Shown in pieces: positions 8,845 through 18,529 of a stretch of DNA of 64,000 nt. The notes under the pieces are model-generated. The model made no database searches and had not been told where the DNA came from. It saw nothing but the letters and a program-made list of their open reading frames with translations. The position numbers were made by a program, and so were the translations under genes. The stretch is from Bradyrhizobium manausense (GTDB taxonomy: Bacteria > Pseudomonadota > Alphaproteobacteria > Rhizobiales > Xanthobacteraceae): positions 1,612,001-1,676,000 of the forward strand of contig NZ_JAFCJI010000001.1 of the NCBI RefSeq assembly GCF_018131105.1, given 5' to 3'. How positions within the stretch are numbered: the stretch's first letter is position 1; each line of letters starts with the position of its first letter.

Positions 8845-9453
8845 TTACGCAGCACGCAAGCTTGTGGCCGCCTGGAGCGCGCCGGCCAGCGCCTTCTCGC
8901 GATGGTCAGGACCAACCTGGATGCCGTCGGCGACGATGAATTCAGGGTTCGTGATGCCCATGAAGGCGAACACGCCGCGCAGATAGCTCTCGAGATGCTC
9001 GAGCGAAGCGGCCGGTGTGCCCGGACCGTAATAGCCGCCCCGGGAGATCGCCACGATCACGCGCTTGCTGCCGGCCAGGCCCTGCGGGCCGTTCGCGTCA
9101 TACTTGAAGGTCTTCCCCGCCACCAGCACACGATCGATCCAGGCCTTGAGCTGGCTCGGAATCGTAAAATTGTACATGGGCGCGCCGATCACGACGATGT
9201 CGGCATCGAGGAACTCATTCAGCACGGCTGCACTCGCTGCGAGATCGGGACCGAGTTCCGCCGGCGCGGGTGCTCCTTGAGCCGCCGCGAGGTGCGATCC
9301 GGAGAGATGGGCGAGCGGGGTCTGGGTCAGGTCGCGATAGATCAGGTCGAGCGACGGCGTCGCCTGCCTGAGACGGTCGACGACGGCGGCGGAAACCTGC
9401 CGGGAGACGGAGTGGGGGCCGAGGACGCTGGAGTCGATATGGAGGAGTTTCAT
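8845..9453 (-). CDS. azoR: FMN-dependent NADH-azoreductase
   Basis: 202 aa flavodoxin-like quinone/azo reductase. The start at 9453 gives [20 protein letters not shown], the normal AzoR N-terminus with the SxxxxSxS phosphate loop. The family motif [18 protein letters not shown] is present, followed by [15 protein letters not shown]. It carries out two-electron reduction of quinones and azo compounds. It is divergent from an HxlR regulator with 83 bp between starts, the same layout as the yodB/azoR systems of Firmicutes, so redox-controlled repression is likely. Confidence 0.93.
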   Translation of the reverse strand: MKLLHIDSSVLGPHSVSRQVSAAVVDRLRQATPSLDLIYRDLTQTPLAHLSGSHLAAAQGAPAPAELGPDLAASAAVLNEFLDADIVVIGAPMYNFTIPSQLKAWIDRVLVAGKTFKYDANGPQGLAGSKRVIVAISRGGYYGPGTPAASLEHLESYLRGVFAFMGITNPEFIVADGIQVGPDHREKALAGALQAATSLRAA

Positions 9454-9536
9454 TGGGGTCACCCATGGTATAGATTTGTAACCCGCACTACATGAGTGAC
9501 CGTCAAATTCCCCGCAAGAACGCACTTTTTTGAGCC

Positions 9537-9947
9537 ATGGGCACATCTTTGAAACCTGCACACACCGATTTGCCTGCTCGACGGGTGCCGGATCCCGATC
9601 ATGCCGACTGCCGTGGCGTCGCCTCGGTTCTGTCGCGCGTCGGCGACAAATGGAGCGTGTTCGTCATCATGATGCTGAGCGACGGGCCGAAGCGCTTCAA
9701 TGAGCTCAAGCGCATGATCAATGGCATCTCGCAGCGGATGCTGACACTGACGCTCCGCGGGCTCGAGCGTGACGGCCTCGTCACACGCACGATCTTTCCG
9801 ACCATTCCGCCGCGCGTGGATTACGAGCTGACTGATCTCGGCCGTGGGCTGCAGCAGCCGGTGAAGGCGCTTGGTCAATGGGCGATGGACCATTTGATGC
9901 AGATTGAGACGGCACGCGCGCATTTCGACAAGCGCAACGACACCTAA
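9537..9947 (+). CDS. HxlR-family transcriptional regulator
   Basis: 136 aa. It has a conserved cysteine at residue 25 ([20 protein letters not shown]), the family segment [21 protein letters not shown] for DNA recognition, and a wing with [11 protein letters not shown]. It is divergent from azoR and likely controls it, with the cysteine as a possible thiol sensor by analogy with YodB. Its stop overlaps the dprA stop in a shared CTAA (9944-9947). Confidence 0.9.
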   Translation: MGTSLKPAHTDLPARRVPDPDHADCRGVASVLSRVGDKWSVFVIMMLSDGPKRFNELKRMINGISQRMLTLTLRGLERDGLVTRTIFPTIPPRVDYELTDLGRGLQQPVKALGQWAMDHLMQIETARAHFDKRNDT

Positions 9948-11062
9948 AGCAGCGACACCAATCCGCCGCCGTGGCGTTCGAGCCGCCCTGCGAGCTCCAG
10001 CTCCAGCAGCACCGTGCGCACGATCGCAGGCGAGGCGCCGGACATCCGGACGAGATCGTCGATCGAGATCGGGGTCGGGCCGAGCAGGCCGGTGATCTGG
10101 TCGCGGTCGTGGCCCTGCGGATCGCTCTCGAACGGCTCGCTGTCGGGCTCGCTCATCGGATGCATCAACGGCCGTTCCATGATCGGCTGAACCGCATTGA
10201 TGATGTCGGCAACCTCCGTGACGAGGGTCGCGCCCTGCTTGAGCAGATCGTTGGTGCCGGCTGCGCGCGGATCGAGCGGCGAGCCGGGAACGGCGAACAC
10301 TTCGCGGCCCTGTTCGGCCGCCATGCGCGCGGTGATCAGCGAGCCCGAGCGATGCGCGGCCTCCACCACGACGACGCCGAGCGCGGCGCCGGAGATCAGC
10401 CGGTTGCGGCGGGGAAAGTCGCGGGCGCGCGGCTCATGACCGAGCGGCATTTCGGAGATCGCAGCGCCCTGGTGATCGAGGAGCGCGGTGAGCAGATCGC
10501 CATGCTCGGGCGGATAGATGCAGTCATGGCCGCCGGCGAGCACGGCGACCGTGCCGCTTGAAACGCTGGTGCGGTGGGCGGCCTGATCCACGCCGCGCGC
10601 AAGCCCCGAGATGATGATGAAGCCGGCCTCGCCAAGCTCGCGCGCGAGCTGACCGGCAAACTTCAAGCCCGCGCCGGAGGCATTGCGCGAACCGACGATG
10701 GCGATCATCGGCCGCATCAGCGTCGCGACGTCGCCACGCACCGCAAGCAGCGGCGGCGCATCGTCGAGCGTTGCGAGGCGTGCCGGATAGCCGTCCTCGC
10801 CGGGCGCGAGCCAGGCGATGCCGAATTTGCGGCTCGCGGCGAGTTCGGCCTTGGCTTCATCCACGCTGCAGATGCGGCCCGATCGTGACGCGCCGCCACG
10901 GCGCGCCAGATCCGGCAGCCGCTCCAGCGCAGCGCGCGCCGTGCCGAAATGATCGACCAGCGAGCGGAAGGTGCGCGGCCCGACATTGTCGGACCGGATC
11001 AGCCGCAGGCGGTCGATCCTATCAAGCTCGGTCAGCTCCACGCTGGGATTGATGGCGTCCAC
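9944..11062 (-). CDS. dprA: DNA processing protein DprA
   Basis: 372 aa RecA-loading protein that binds incoming single-stranded DNA. It has an N-terminal SAM/HhH-like region (DNVGPRTF), the Rossmann-like core with [13 protein letters not shown] and [15 protein letters not shown], the [13 protein letters not shown] and [13 protein letters not shown] segments, and a C-terminal winged helix from about residue 310. The start is placed at GTG 11062, which has a strong AAGGAGG four bases upstream; the longer frame begins with TTG and lacks a site. It belongs to the ancestral plsY-dprA-topA series, separated here by inserted genes. Confidence 0.95.
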   Translation of the reverse strand: MDAINPSVELTELDRIDRLRLIRSDNVGPRTFRSLVDHFGTARAALERLPDLARRGGASRSGRICSVDEAKAELAASRKFGIAWLAPGEDGYPARLATLDDAPPLLAVRGDVATLMRPMIAIVGSRNASGAGLKFAGQLARELGEAGFIIISGLARGVDQAAHRTSVSSGTVAVLAGGHDCIYPPEHGDLLTALLDHQGAAISEMPLGHEPRARDFPRRNRLISGAALGVVVVEAAHRSGSLITARMAAEQGREVFAVPGSPLDPRAAGTNDLLKQGATLVTEVADIINAVQPIMERPLMHPMSEPDSEPFESDPQGHDRDQITGLLGPTPISIDDLVRMSGASPAIVRTVLLELELAGRLERHGGGLVSLL

Positions 11063-11176
11063 GGCGCCTCCTTGTGGGCGCAGCATGAAGCAACCTGAGG
11101 GCGTGGGCAACAGCTGCGTGCGCTTGCGCGGCCTCGCCCCGATGCTAAAAGCGATCCCAATAAGAAGGATTTTGCC

Positions 11177-12421
11177 ATGATCTCACTCGCCGACCTCCAG
11201 CGCCGCATCGAAGCCGGGGAGCTTTCGCCCGATGCCGCCATTGCGCAATCGCACGCGGCGATCGAGGCCAGGGAGAAGGACGTTCGCGCCTTCGTCCGCC
11301 ACGACAGATCCGCCAAGGCGCAGACCTCCGGTCCGCTGCGGGGCATTGCCGTCGGCATCAAGGACATCATCGACACTGCCGATATGCCGACCGAGATGGG
11401 CTCGGTTATCTATCGCGGCTGGCAGCCGCGCTCGGATGCGCCTGTCGTGATGATGCTGAAGCGGGCCGGCGCCACCATCATCGGCAAGACCACGACCACC
11501 GCGTTCGCCTCGCGTGATCCGACACCGACGCTCAATCCGCACAATCCTGGCCACACGCCTGGCGGTTCGTCCTCGGGCTCGGCTGCGGCCGTCGGCGCCG
11601 GCATGATCCCGCTCGCGCTGGGCACCCAGACCGGCGGCTCGGTGATCCGGCCTGCGGCCTATTGCGGCGCTGCCGCGATCAAGCCGTCGTTCCGCATGCT
11701 GCCGACGGTCGGCGTGAAGTGTTATTCGTGGGCGCTCGATACGGTCGGCCTGTTCGGATCGCGCGCGGAAGATCTCGCGCGCGGACTTCTGGGGATGACC
11801 GGTCGCACCGAGTTCTCCGGCATTGCGCCGGCCAAGTCGCCGCGCATCGGCGTTGTCAGACAGGAATTTGCCGAGGCTGTGGAGCCGGCGGCGGAAGAGG
11901 GATTGCTGGCTGCGATCAAGGCCGCTGAAAAGGCCGGCGCCAGCGTGCAGACCATCGACCTGCCGGCGGCGGTCAAGGAGGCCTGGCGCATCCATCCGAT
12001 CATCCAGGACTTCGAGGCGCATCGGGCGCTCGCCTGGGAATTTGACGCGCGTCACGACGAGATCGCGCCGATGCTGCGCGCGAGCCTCGATGACACCGTC
12101 GGATTGACGCCGAAAGAATACGACGATGCCCGCCGGATCGCCCGCCGCGGCCGTCGCGAACTCGGCGAGTTGTTCGAGGGTTTCGATGTGCTGCTCACTT
12201 ATTCCGCGCCCGGCACCGCGCCGGCCAAGGAGCTCGCCTCGACCGGTTCGCCTCGCTACAACCGTCTCTGGACACTGATGGGCAATCCTTGCGTCAATGT
12301 GCCGGTGATGAAGGTCGGTGGCCTGCCTGTTGGCGTGCAGGTGATCGCGCGCTTCGGCAATGATCCCGGCGCGCTCTCCGCGGCGTGGTTTTTGGAGAAC
12401 GCGCTGGCGAAGTCAGGCTAG
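11177..12421 (+). CDS. Amidase-signature family hydrolase
   Basis: 414 aa. It carries the Ser-cisSer-Lys triad of the amidase-signature family: Lys in VGIKDIID (about residue 62), the first Ser in [11 protein letters not shown], and the nucleophile-bearing loop [15 protein letters not shown]. It probably hydrolyses a small amide; the exact substrate is not readable. It is shorter than GatA (encoded elsewhere in the window) and lacks the gat neighbours, so it is not the transamidosome subunit. AAGGA precedes the ATG. It ends with a 9-bp tail overlap with the patatin gene. Confidence 0.9.
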   Translation: MISLADLQRRIEAGELSPDAAIAQSHAAIEAREKDVRAFVRHDRSAKAQTSGPLRGIAVGIKDIIDTADMPTEMGSVIYRGWQPRSDAPVVMMLKRAGATIIGKTTTTAFASRDPTPTLNPHNPGHTPGGSSSGSAAAVGAGMIPLALGTQTGGSVIRPAAYCGAAAIKPSFRMLPTVGVKCYSWALDTVGLFGSRAEDLARGLLGMTGRTEFSGIAPAKSPRIGVVRQEFAEAVEPAAEEGLLAAIKAAEKAGASVQTIDLPAAVKEAWRIHPIIQDFEAHRALAWEFDARHDEIAPMLRASLDDTVGLTPKEYDDARRIARRGRRELGELFEGFDVLLTYSAPGTAPAKELASTGSPRYNRLWTLMGNPCVNVPVMKVGGLPVGVQVIARFGNDPGALSAAWFLENALAKSG

Positions 12422-13576
12422 CGCGGGCTCGGCCGCGAGCAGGGTGCGTTGAGTCTCGGCGCCAGTTGCACCGAGCCAGCGCTCGGCGGCTGCGCGACCG
12501 CTTCGGTGCAGCGTGCGGATGAAGCCGCGGCCGAGATCGGTGGATGAGCGCTGCGCGAGGCCCTCGATCGAATCTTCCGCGGAGATCGTGGAAAGCCGCA
12601 GCGTCGGCACTGCGTGCGACTGCGCCCATGCGATCGCCGCGATCTCGGCCTTGAGCGCGGCGTTGGCGGCGATCTGGTCGAGGCGGCGATCGATCGCGGC
12701 GAGCGTGATCGGCACGTAATTGTCGCGCGCGGGCGTGACCTGGATCAGCAGCAGCCCGGCGGCCGTCGATTCCTGTGCCAACTTGATCAGCGGTGGATTG
12801 CCGCCGAAGCCGCCGTCCCAATAGGCCTCGCCGTCGATCTCGACGGCGCAGTGCACCAGTGGCGGGCAGGTCGAGGCGAGCGCGACATCCGGGGTGATCG
12901 CGTCATTGCCAAAAATCTGTTGCTCGCCGTCGCGGATCCGCGTCGCTGCGATCAGGAGCTTTGGACATTTGGCGTCGCGTAAGCCCGCGAAATTGATGTC
13001 GCGCGCCAGCGCCTGGCGCAGCGGATCGAGATCGAACGGATCGAACTGCCCCGAGCGCAGCGTCGGCCCGAACGCGACGGAGCTTCCCGCCGGCGAAAAG
13101 CCGCCGATCAGCATCAGCGAGCGGAACGAGGCCTCGTGCATCAGCCGGAGCCAGAAGCGGTTCAGCCGGCTGCGTGCGCCTTCGCGGCCGCCTTCGGCGA
13201 GGCCGCCGGCCAGGAGCAGCGCATTGATCGCGCCGGCGCTGGCGCCGCTGATCGCGTCGAACTCGATCTCAGGCTCTTCCAGCAATCGCTCCAGCACGCC
13301 CCAGGTGAAGGCGGCAAAAGTTCCGCCGCCCTGAAGAGCCAGCGACAGTTTTCGCGGCGGCCATTGAACGCTGCGTGCTGGCGCAGCGGTGGACGCGGGC
13401 GTTGATACGACCTCGACTGCTACAGGAGCTTGCATAACGGGGGGAGGCGGAGCAGGCGGGGCGGCGGGTGTCGGCGCGGGAGCGTCGGACCAGATGTTGG
13501 TCGTCAGCAACAGGCGGCTTGCCGCAGTGCCCTGCGCGCCACCATCCTCATGCGTGCCGTCAATCTTCTCGCTCAT
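12413..13576 (-). CDS. Patatin-like phospholipase
   Basis: 387 aa from the ATG at 13576 (a longer frame to 13639 adds 21 unlikely residues). After a proline/alanine-rich linker (about residues 25-75) comes the patatin fold: oxyanion loop LALQGGGTFAAFTWGVL, nucleophile elbow GASAGA, and the second catalytic residue in DGGFGGNPPL. It is a predicted serine acyl hydrolase acting on phospholipids or polyhydroxyalkanoate-type lipids. No signal peptide is evident. It is encoded between plsY and the convergent amidase gene. Confidence 0.92.
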   Translation of the reverse strand: MSEKIDGTHEDGGAQGTAASRLLLTTNIWSDAPAPTPAAPPAPPPPVMQAPVAVEVVSTPASTAAPARSVQWPPRKLSLALQGGGTFAAFTWGVLERLLEEPEIEFDAISGASAGAINALLLAGGLAEGGREGARSRLNRFWLRLMHEASFRSLMLIGGFSPAGSSVAFGPTLRSGQFDPFDLDPLRQALARDINFAGLRDAKCPKLLIAATRIRDGEQQIFGNDAITPDVALASTCPPLVHCAVEIDGEAYWDGGFGGNPPLIKLAQESTAAGLLLIQVTPARDNYVPITLAAIDRRLDQIAANAALKAEIAAIAWAQSHAVPTLRLSTISAEDSIEGLAQRSSTDLGRGFIRTLHRSGRAAAERWLGATGAETQRTLLAAEPALA

Positions 13577-13785
13577 TCTGAGCAACCGCGTAACGCCGTT
13601 TCCGCTGTCAGGATGACAGGCATGGAACTCCTTCGCCACTCCCGCCCGTCAGTCGCACGGAAGTTGCGAACAGGATTTGGCATATAATGCGGAAGCCCTG
13701 CGGCGGTATCCGTACTTTTTCCGGCATCTTGTCTTGACGCGTTGTCTTGACGCGAACCGGTGTCCACTGCGCTCGAAAATGCGAC

Positions 13786-14382
13786 TCAGGCCTTCTCGCC
13801 GATGCGGCCTTCTTTTCCGGCCTGCAACCGCTTGATGTTCTCGCGGTGCATATAGAACAGCAGCAGCGTCAGCACCGCGCACAGCGAGGCCAGCGCCGGG
13901 TGGCCGAACCACCACAGGAACAGCGGCGTGACGAAAGCCGCTACCAGCGCCGAGAGCGAGGAATAGCGGGAGGTGAAGGCGGTCGCCAGCCACAGCAGGC
14001 AGAACACGACGGCGCCTGGCCAGAACAGGCCGAGCAGGATGCCGATATAGACGGCAACGCCCTTGCCACCTCTGAACTTCAGCCAGACTGGGAAGAGATG
14101 GCCGAGGAACGCACCGAGGCCGGCCAGCATCGCGGCATTGGGACCGGCGATGTAGCCTGAAATCACCACCGCCGCGGTGCCCTTGAGCGCGTCGAGCAAC
14201 AATGTCGCCGCGGCGAGGCCCTTGCGGCCGGTGCGCAGCACATTGGTGGCGCCGATATTGCCGGAGCCGATCGAGCGCAGATCCTGCGTGCCGGCGAGTT
14301 TGGTCAGCACCAGCCCGAATGGAATCGAGCCGAGCAAATAGCCGATGACGAAGGCCAGCGGCAGGAATGCATCAAGCCCCAT
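13786..14382 (-). CDS. plsY: Acyl-phosphate:glycerol-3-phosphate acyltransferase
   Basis: 198 aa integral membrane enzyme that makes lysophosphatidic acid from acyl phosphate. The three conserved loops are visible: [11 protein letters not shown] with [13 protein letters not shown], then FRGGKGVA, and the C-terminal [10 protein letters not shown]. About five hydrophobic spans. It lies downstream of pyrB-pyrC in the same direction with a 32-bp gap, consistent with co-transcription. Confidence 0.96.
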   Translation of the reverse strand: MGLDAFLPLAFVIGYLLGSIPFGLVLTKLAGTQDLRSIGSGNIGATNVLRTGRKGLAAATLLLDALKGTAAVVISGYIAGPNAAMLAGLGAFLGHLFPVWLKFRGGKGVAVYIGILLGLFWPGAVVFCLLWLATAFTSRYSSLSALVAAFVTPLFLWWFGHPALASLCAVLTLLLFYMHRENIKRLQAGKEGRIGEKA

Positions 14383-14414
14383 GTCTGCAAATCCTTTGGC
14401 GTGAGCTCCACATG

Positions 14415-15722
14415 TCAGACATGCTCGAACACCGTTCGTCCGCCGACGATGGTCCTGATAGCGCGACCTGTAAAGCGGGCTTCGTCGAACGGCGTGTTCT
14501 TGCAGGGCGATTTGAGGTCGGCGGGATCGACCACCCAGGGAACATCAGGGTCGATCACGACGACGTCGGCCGGGCTGCCGACGCGCAGGGTTCCGCCTGG
14601 CAGGCCGAGCAGCTCGGCCGGTCGCGTCGACATCGCGCGGATCAGCGTCTTGAGACTGAGCTCGTCATTGTGAACCAGCCGCAGGCCCGCCGGCAGCATG
14701 GTCTCCAGACCGATCGCGCCCGGAGCTGCTTCCGCAAACGGCAGCCGCTTGACCTCGACGTCCTGCGGATTGTGGTCGGACATGATGACGTCGACGAGGC
14801 CGGAAGCCATCGCCTCGACCAGCGCGCGGCGATCGTCCTCGGTGCGCAGCGGCGGTGACAGTTTCAGGAACGAGCGGTAGGGGCCGATGTCGTTCTCGTT
14901 CAGCGCAAGATGGTTGATCGAGACCGAGGCACTGACGGCAAGGCCGGCATCGCGGGCGCGCTTCAGGATCTCGAGCGACTCGATGCAGGACAGCGACGCC
15001 GCGTGATAGCGGCCGCCGGTCAGCGCGACGAGGCGCATGTCGCGTTCAAGGATCACGGCCTCGGCGGCCTTCGGGATGCCCATCAGGCCGAGCCGCGAGG
15101 CGAACTCGCCTTCGTTCATCACGCCTTCGCCGACGAGGTCGCGATCCTCGGTGTAGTGGACGATCAGCGCGTCGAAATCGCGCGCGTAGGTCAGCGCGCG
15201 TCGCATCACCTGCGCATTGGTCACGCTCTTGTCGCTGTCGGTGAACGCGACGGCACCCGCGGCCTTGAGCAGGCCGAACTCGGTCATCTCCTCGCCGCGC
15301 ATGCCCTTGGTCAGCGCCGCCATCGGCTGGATGTTGACGATCGCGGTGTCGCGCGCGCGGCGCATCACGAAATCGACGGTCGCGGAATTGTCGATGACAG
15401 GCGAGGTGTCGGGCTGGCAGATGATGGTGGTGATGCCGCCGGTCGCCGCCGCCTGGCTGGCGGAGGCAAACGTCTCGCGATGGCTGAAGCCGGGTTCGCC
15501 GACGAAGGCGCGCATGTCGATCAGGCCGGGTGCGACGATCTTGCCGGAGCAATTGACGACGTCGGTGCCTTCGGGGACGCCGGCCGCGCCTATGCCGCGG
15601 CGGGTCTCGCGGATGATGCCGTCAGCAATCAGGACGTCGCCGGGGCCGTCGAAATCCCTGCTGGGATCGACGACGCGGGCGTTGGCGAGCAGGATCGGGC
15701 GGCGGTCGGTCAGCATGGGCAT
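14415..15722 (-). CDS. pyrC: Dihydroorotase-like protein, probably catalytically inactive
   Basis: 435 aa amidohydrolase-fold protein coupled to pyrB by a TGATG overlap. In active dihydroorotases the first strand carries DxHxH; here it reads [13 protein letters not shown], with Arg71 and Phe73 in place of the two metal histidines. A later metal histidine is also replaced (YHAASLS instead of a YHxxHxS pattern), and the usual DHAPH reads DHNPQ; Asp316 and His189 remain. This matches the non-catalytic partner (PyrX or PyrC') that holds aspartate transcarbamoylase together in Pseudomonas and other bacteria. A catalytic dihydroorotase must then be encoded elsewhere in the genome. Confidence 0.9.
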   Translation of the reverse strand: MPMLTDRRPILLANARVVDPSRDFDGPGDVLIADGIIRETRRGIGAAGVPEGTDVVNCSGKIVAPGLIDMRAFVGEPGFSHRETFASASQAAATGGITTIICQPDTSPVIDNSATVDFVMRRARDTAIVNIQPMAALTKGMRGEEMTEFGLLKAAGAVAFTDSDKSVTNAQVMRRALTYARDFDALIVHYTEDRDLVGEGVMNEGEFASRLGLMGIPKAAEAVILERDMRLVALTGGRYHAASLSCIESLEILKRARDAGLAVSASVSINHLALNENDIGPYRSFLKLSPPLRTEDDRRALVEAMASGLVDVIMSDHNPQDVEVKRLPFAEAAPGAIGLETMLPAGLRLVHNDELSLKTLIRAMSTRPAELLGLPGGTLRVGSPADVVVIDPDVPWVVDPADLKSPCKNTPFDEARFTGRAIRTIVGGRTVFEHV

Positions 15723-16669
15723 CACGCGTTCGGCAGGTTGCGGGCGAGCGCTTCGAGCACGGCCATGCGCACGGCCACGCCCATCTCGACCTGTTCGCGG
15801 ATCAGGGACTGCGCGCCGTCGGCAACCGCAGTGTCGATCTCGACGCCGCGGTTCATCGGGCCGGGATGCATCACGAGCGCGTCGGGCTTGGCGTAGCCGA
15901 GCTTCTTCTGATCGAGCCCGAAATAGTGGAAATATTCCGAGGTCGACGGCACGAAGGAGCCGTTCATGCGCTCGCGCTGGAGCCGCAGCATCATGACGAT
16001 GTCGGCGCCGTTGAGCCCCTCGCGCATGTCGCGCGCGACCTCGACACCCATCCGCTCGATGCCGGGTGGCAGCAGCGTGGAGGGGCCGACGACGCGGACG
16101 CGGGCGCCCATGGTGTTGAGCAGGATGATGTTGGAGCGGGCGACACGCGAATGCAGCACGTCGCCGCAGATCGCGACCACGAGGCCCTCGATCCGGCCCT
16201 TGTTGCGGCGGATGGTGAGCGCGTCGAGCAGCGCCTGCGTCGGATGCTCATGTGCGCCGTCGCCGGCATTGATGACGGAACCGTCGACCTTGCGGGCCAG
16301 CAGTTCCACGGCGCCGGAGGCGTGATGGCGCATCACCAGGATGTCCGGGTGCATCGCATTGAGCGTCATCGCGGTGTCGATCAGCGTCTCGCCCTTCTTG
16401 ATGGACGAGGAAGCGACCGACATGTTCATGACGTCCGCGCCGAGGCGCTTGCCGGCGAGCTCGAACGAGGACTGGGTTCGGGTGGAGGCCTCGAAGAAGA
16501 GGTTCACCTGCGTCCGTCCACGCAGGACGGTGCGCTTCTTGTCAACCTGGCGGTTGAGCTCGACATATTCTTCGGACAGGTCGAGGAGGCCGGTGATGTC
16601 GGCCGCGGAAAGGCCCTCGATGCCCAGCAGATGCCGGTGGCCGAGGACGAAGGTCGATTTTGATGTCAT
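15722..16669 (-). CDS. pyrB: Aspartate carbamoyltransferase catalytic subunit
   Basis: 315 aa; catalyses carbamoyl phosphate plus L-aspartate to carbamoyl aspartate in pyrimidine synthesis. The start is the ATG at 16669 ([20 protein letters not shown]); the upstream open frame is not protein-like and runs into a repeat. The carbamoyl-phosphate motif [12 protein letters not shown], the HPTQALLD motif and the late HPGPMNRG are present. It is first in the pyrB-pyrC unit. No pyrI regulatory gene is nearby, as expected for the ATCase class built with a dihydroorotase-like partner. Confidence 0.97.
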   Translation of the reverse strand: MTSKSTFVLGHRHLLGIEGLSAADITGLLDLSEEYVELNRQVDKKRTVLRGRTQVNLFFEASTRTQSSFELAGKRLGADVMNMSVASSSIKKGETLIDTAMTLNAMHPDILVMRHHASGAVELLARKVDGSVINAGDGAHEHPTQALLDALTIRRNKGRIEGLVVAICGDVLHSRVARSNIILLNTMGARVRVVGPSTLLPPGIERMGVEVARDMREGLNGADIVMMLRLQRERMNGSFVPSTSEYFHYFGLDQKKLGYAKPDALVMHPGPMNRGVEIDTAVADGAQSLIREQVEMGVAVRMAVLEALARNLPNA

Positions 16670-16783
16670 TAAAAGCAGAGCTATAGGGGGGGATGGCGGG
16701 GGGAGCAAGGGCCAATCGGGCGGAGGCGAGTTATCCCCTGATCTGTCGGTTTTGCCGCCGTGACGAGCTGTTTCCAAGCTCTC

Positions 16784-16868
16784 CGTCATGCCCGGGCTCG
16801 TCCCGGGCACGATCTTGCATGGCCGCAGCAAATTAGGCGTGGATGGCCGGGACAAGCCCGGCCATGAC
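16784..16868. repeat. Intergenic palindromic repeat (CCCGGGCTCGTCCCGGG type)
   Basis: Inverted arms at 16784-16810 and 16842-16868 match at about 23 of 27 positions, with core CGTCATGCCCGGGCTCGTCC. It lies between divergent pyrB and the dipeptidase gene and ends inside the first possible codons of the latter, so the earliest ATGs of that frame belong to the repeat. Confidence 0.75.
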
Positions 16869-16875
16869 GATGGGG

Positions 16876-17634
16876 ATGTTTCTCGTGAAATCAATTCGAA
16901 TTGCGATTGCATTGATAACGACTGTTTCGGCCGCCCACGCCCAATCGCTCCCCGGCGGCTTCGTCTATCTGCGCGACGTCGATCCCACCATCATCCAGGA
17001 CATCCGCTACGCCACCGCGAACAATTTCATCGGCCGTCCGCTCGCCGGCTATGGCGCAGGTGAATGCGTGGTGAAGCGCGAAGTCGGCCTGCGGTTGAAG
17101 GCTGTACAGCAGGAACTGGCGGCGCAGAACCTGTCGCTGAAGATGTTCGACTGCTACCGGCCGGCGCGCGCCTCGCTCGACATGGTGAGATGGTCGCAGA
17201 ACGGCCACGAGAGCGCGGCCGATCGGCGCTACAATCCGCGGATCGCCAAGACCGAGCTGTTTCGCCTCGGGTATATCGCGAGCCGCTCGCAGCATTCCAC
17301 CGGTGCGGCGCTCGACCTCACCTTGGTCGATCTCACGGCCGATAATTCCGCCAGGATCGATCCCGCAAAATCCTATGCCGATTGCACCGCGCCGGTCGAG
17401 GCGCGGTTGCCGGAGGGCAGCGTCGACATGGGCACCGGTTATGATTGCACGGATGCAAAGGGGCATACCGCAGCACCGTCGATTTCGCCGGATCAGCGCG
17501 CCTGGCGCAAGCGGCTGGTGGCGGCAATGGCGAAGCAAGGCTTTGTGAACTATTCGAAGGAGTGGTGGCATTTTTCCCTGCCGGGGGCGGGCGGGGCGGC
17601 CTATGATTTCCCGATCCAGCCGCGGCGGAACTGA
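16876..17634 (+). CDS. D-Ala-D-Ala dipeptidase (peptidase M15, VanX-like), secreted
   Basis: About 252 aa from the ATG at 16876; GTG 16885 is an alternative, and in-frame ATGs at 16843, 16864 and 16870 lie in or at the edge of the palindromic repeat. Residues 1-22 form a signal peptide (hydrophobic [16 protein letters not shown]). The zinc motif [10 protein letters not shown] (SxHxxGxAxD) and the C-terminal EWWH motif mark a peptidase of family M15D, which cleaves D-Ala-D-Ala. In a Gram-negative periplasm the likely role is cell-wall recycling rather than vancomycin resistance. No vanHA genes are nearby. Confidence 0.9.
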   Translation: MFLVKSIRIAIALITTVSAAHAQSLPGGFVYLRDVDPTIIQDIRYATANNFIGRPLAGYGAGECVVKREVGLRLKAVQQELAAQNLSLKMFDCYRPARASLDMVRWSQNGHESAADRRYNPRIAKTELFRLGYIASRSQHSTGAALDLTLVDLTADNSARIDPAKSYADCTAPVEARLPEGSVDMGTGYDCTDAKGHTAAPSISPDQRAWRKRLVAAMAKQGFVNYSKEWWHFSLPGAGGAAYDFPIQPRRN

Positions 17635-17651
17635 CCAACGAAAGCCTTTTG

Positions 17652-18416
17652 ATGGACTCCCTCAATCCCGATCATCCGCCGCTGACCATGACGCCTGCGC
17701 CCCTGAGAATCTGGAAGTTCTGGGGCACGGCACTGTGGGGCTTGCTGATCTTCGTCGCGATGTTCGTCGGCCAGGTCGGGGCGATACTGGCGTTGGTGGC
17801 CATGCGCGGTTTGCCGCTCGACATGGCCTCGATTCAGATGGTCGGTCGCGAGCCGCAGGCGCTGGCGCTGTCGGTCATCATGGGACTGCCTGCGACGCTC
17901 GCGGCGGTGTGGCTGGCCATCCGCATCAAGAAGGCATCCTTCGTCGATTATCTGGCGCTGCGCTGGCCGTCCTGGCGGCAGCTGTTGCTCGGCGCTGCCG
18001 GCCTCATCCTGGTCGTGATGGCCTGGGAGGTGGTGTCGCGATCGCTCGGCCGTGAGGCGACACCGGGATTCATGACCGATCTGTTGAAATCCGGCCGCGA
18101 CAAGGGCGCAGCGCTGTTGCTCCTGTTCGCCTTCAGCGTAGCGGCACCGATGTCGGAGGAGGTGCTCGCGCGCGGCTTCCTGTTTCGTGGCTGGTCGGCG
18201 AGCTTCCTGCGCGTGCCCGGCGCGATCATCCTGTCGTCGCTGGTGTGGACGGCGGTGCATCTGCAATACGATCTGTACTTCCTCGCCGAGGTCTTCTCGA
18301 TCGGCCTCTGGTTCGGCTACATGCGCCACCGCGCCAATTCGCTCTGGCTCACCATCATGCTGCATGCGCTGAACAACATGACAGCGGTGGTGCTGACGAT
18401 GTGGCTGGGGGAGTAG
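17652..18416 (+). CDS. CPBP-family intramembrane protease
   Basis: 254 aa with about seven or eight hydrophobic segments. It carries the CAAX/CPBP (Abi) motifs: EEVLARGFLFRGW, then HLQYD, and HALNN near the C-terminus, which supply the glutamates and histidines of the metal or water site. The ATG at 17652 is preferred over an adjacent TTG. It begins 17 bp after the dipeptidase gene, so the two are probably co-transcribed. The client is unknown. A diverged paralogue follows directly. Confidence 0.88.
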   Translation: MDSLNPDHPPLTMTPAPLRIWKFWGTALWGLLIFVAMFVGQVGAILALVAMRGLPLDMASIQMVGREPQALALSVIMGLPATLAAVWLAIRIKKASFVDYLALRWPSWRQLLLGAAGLILVVMAWEVVSRSLGREATPGFMTDLLKSGRDKGAALLLLFAFSVAAPMSEEVLARGFLFRGWSASFLRVPGAIILSSLVWTAVHLQYDLYFLAEVFSIGLWFGYMRHRANSLWLTIMLHALNNMTAVVLTMWLGE

Positions 18417-18529
18417 GGCCCCAGCAGGGGCATTCCGCGGGGGCGATCGCAATTGTCGGCCTGACAAGCCTCGGATATTAAGTAGAACTGTTTCCTACCT
18501 TCGCTGCGACGTTGTCGCGGAAAGCTTGC

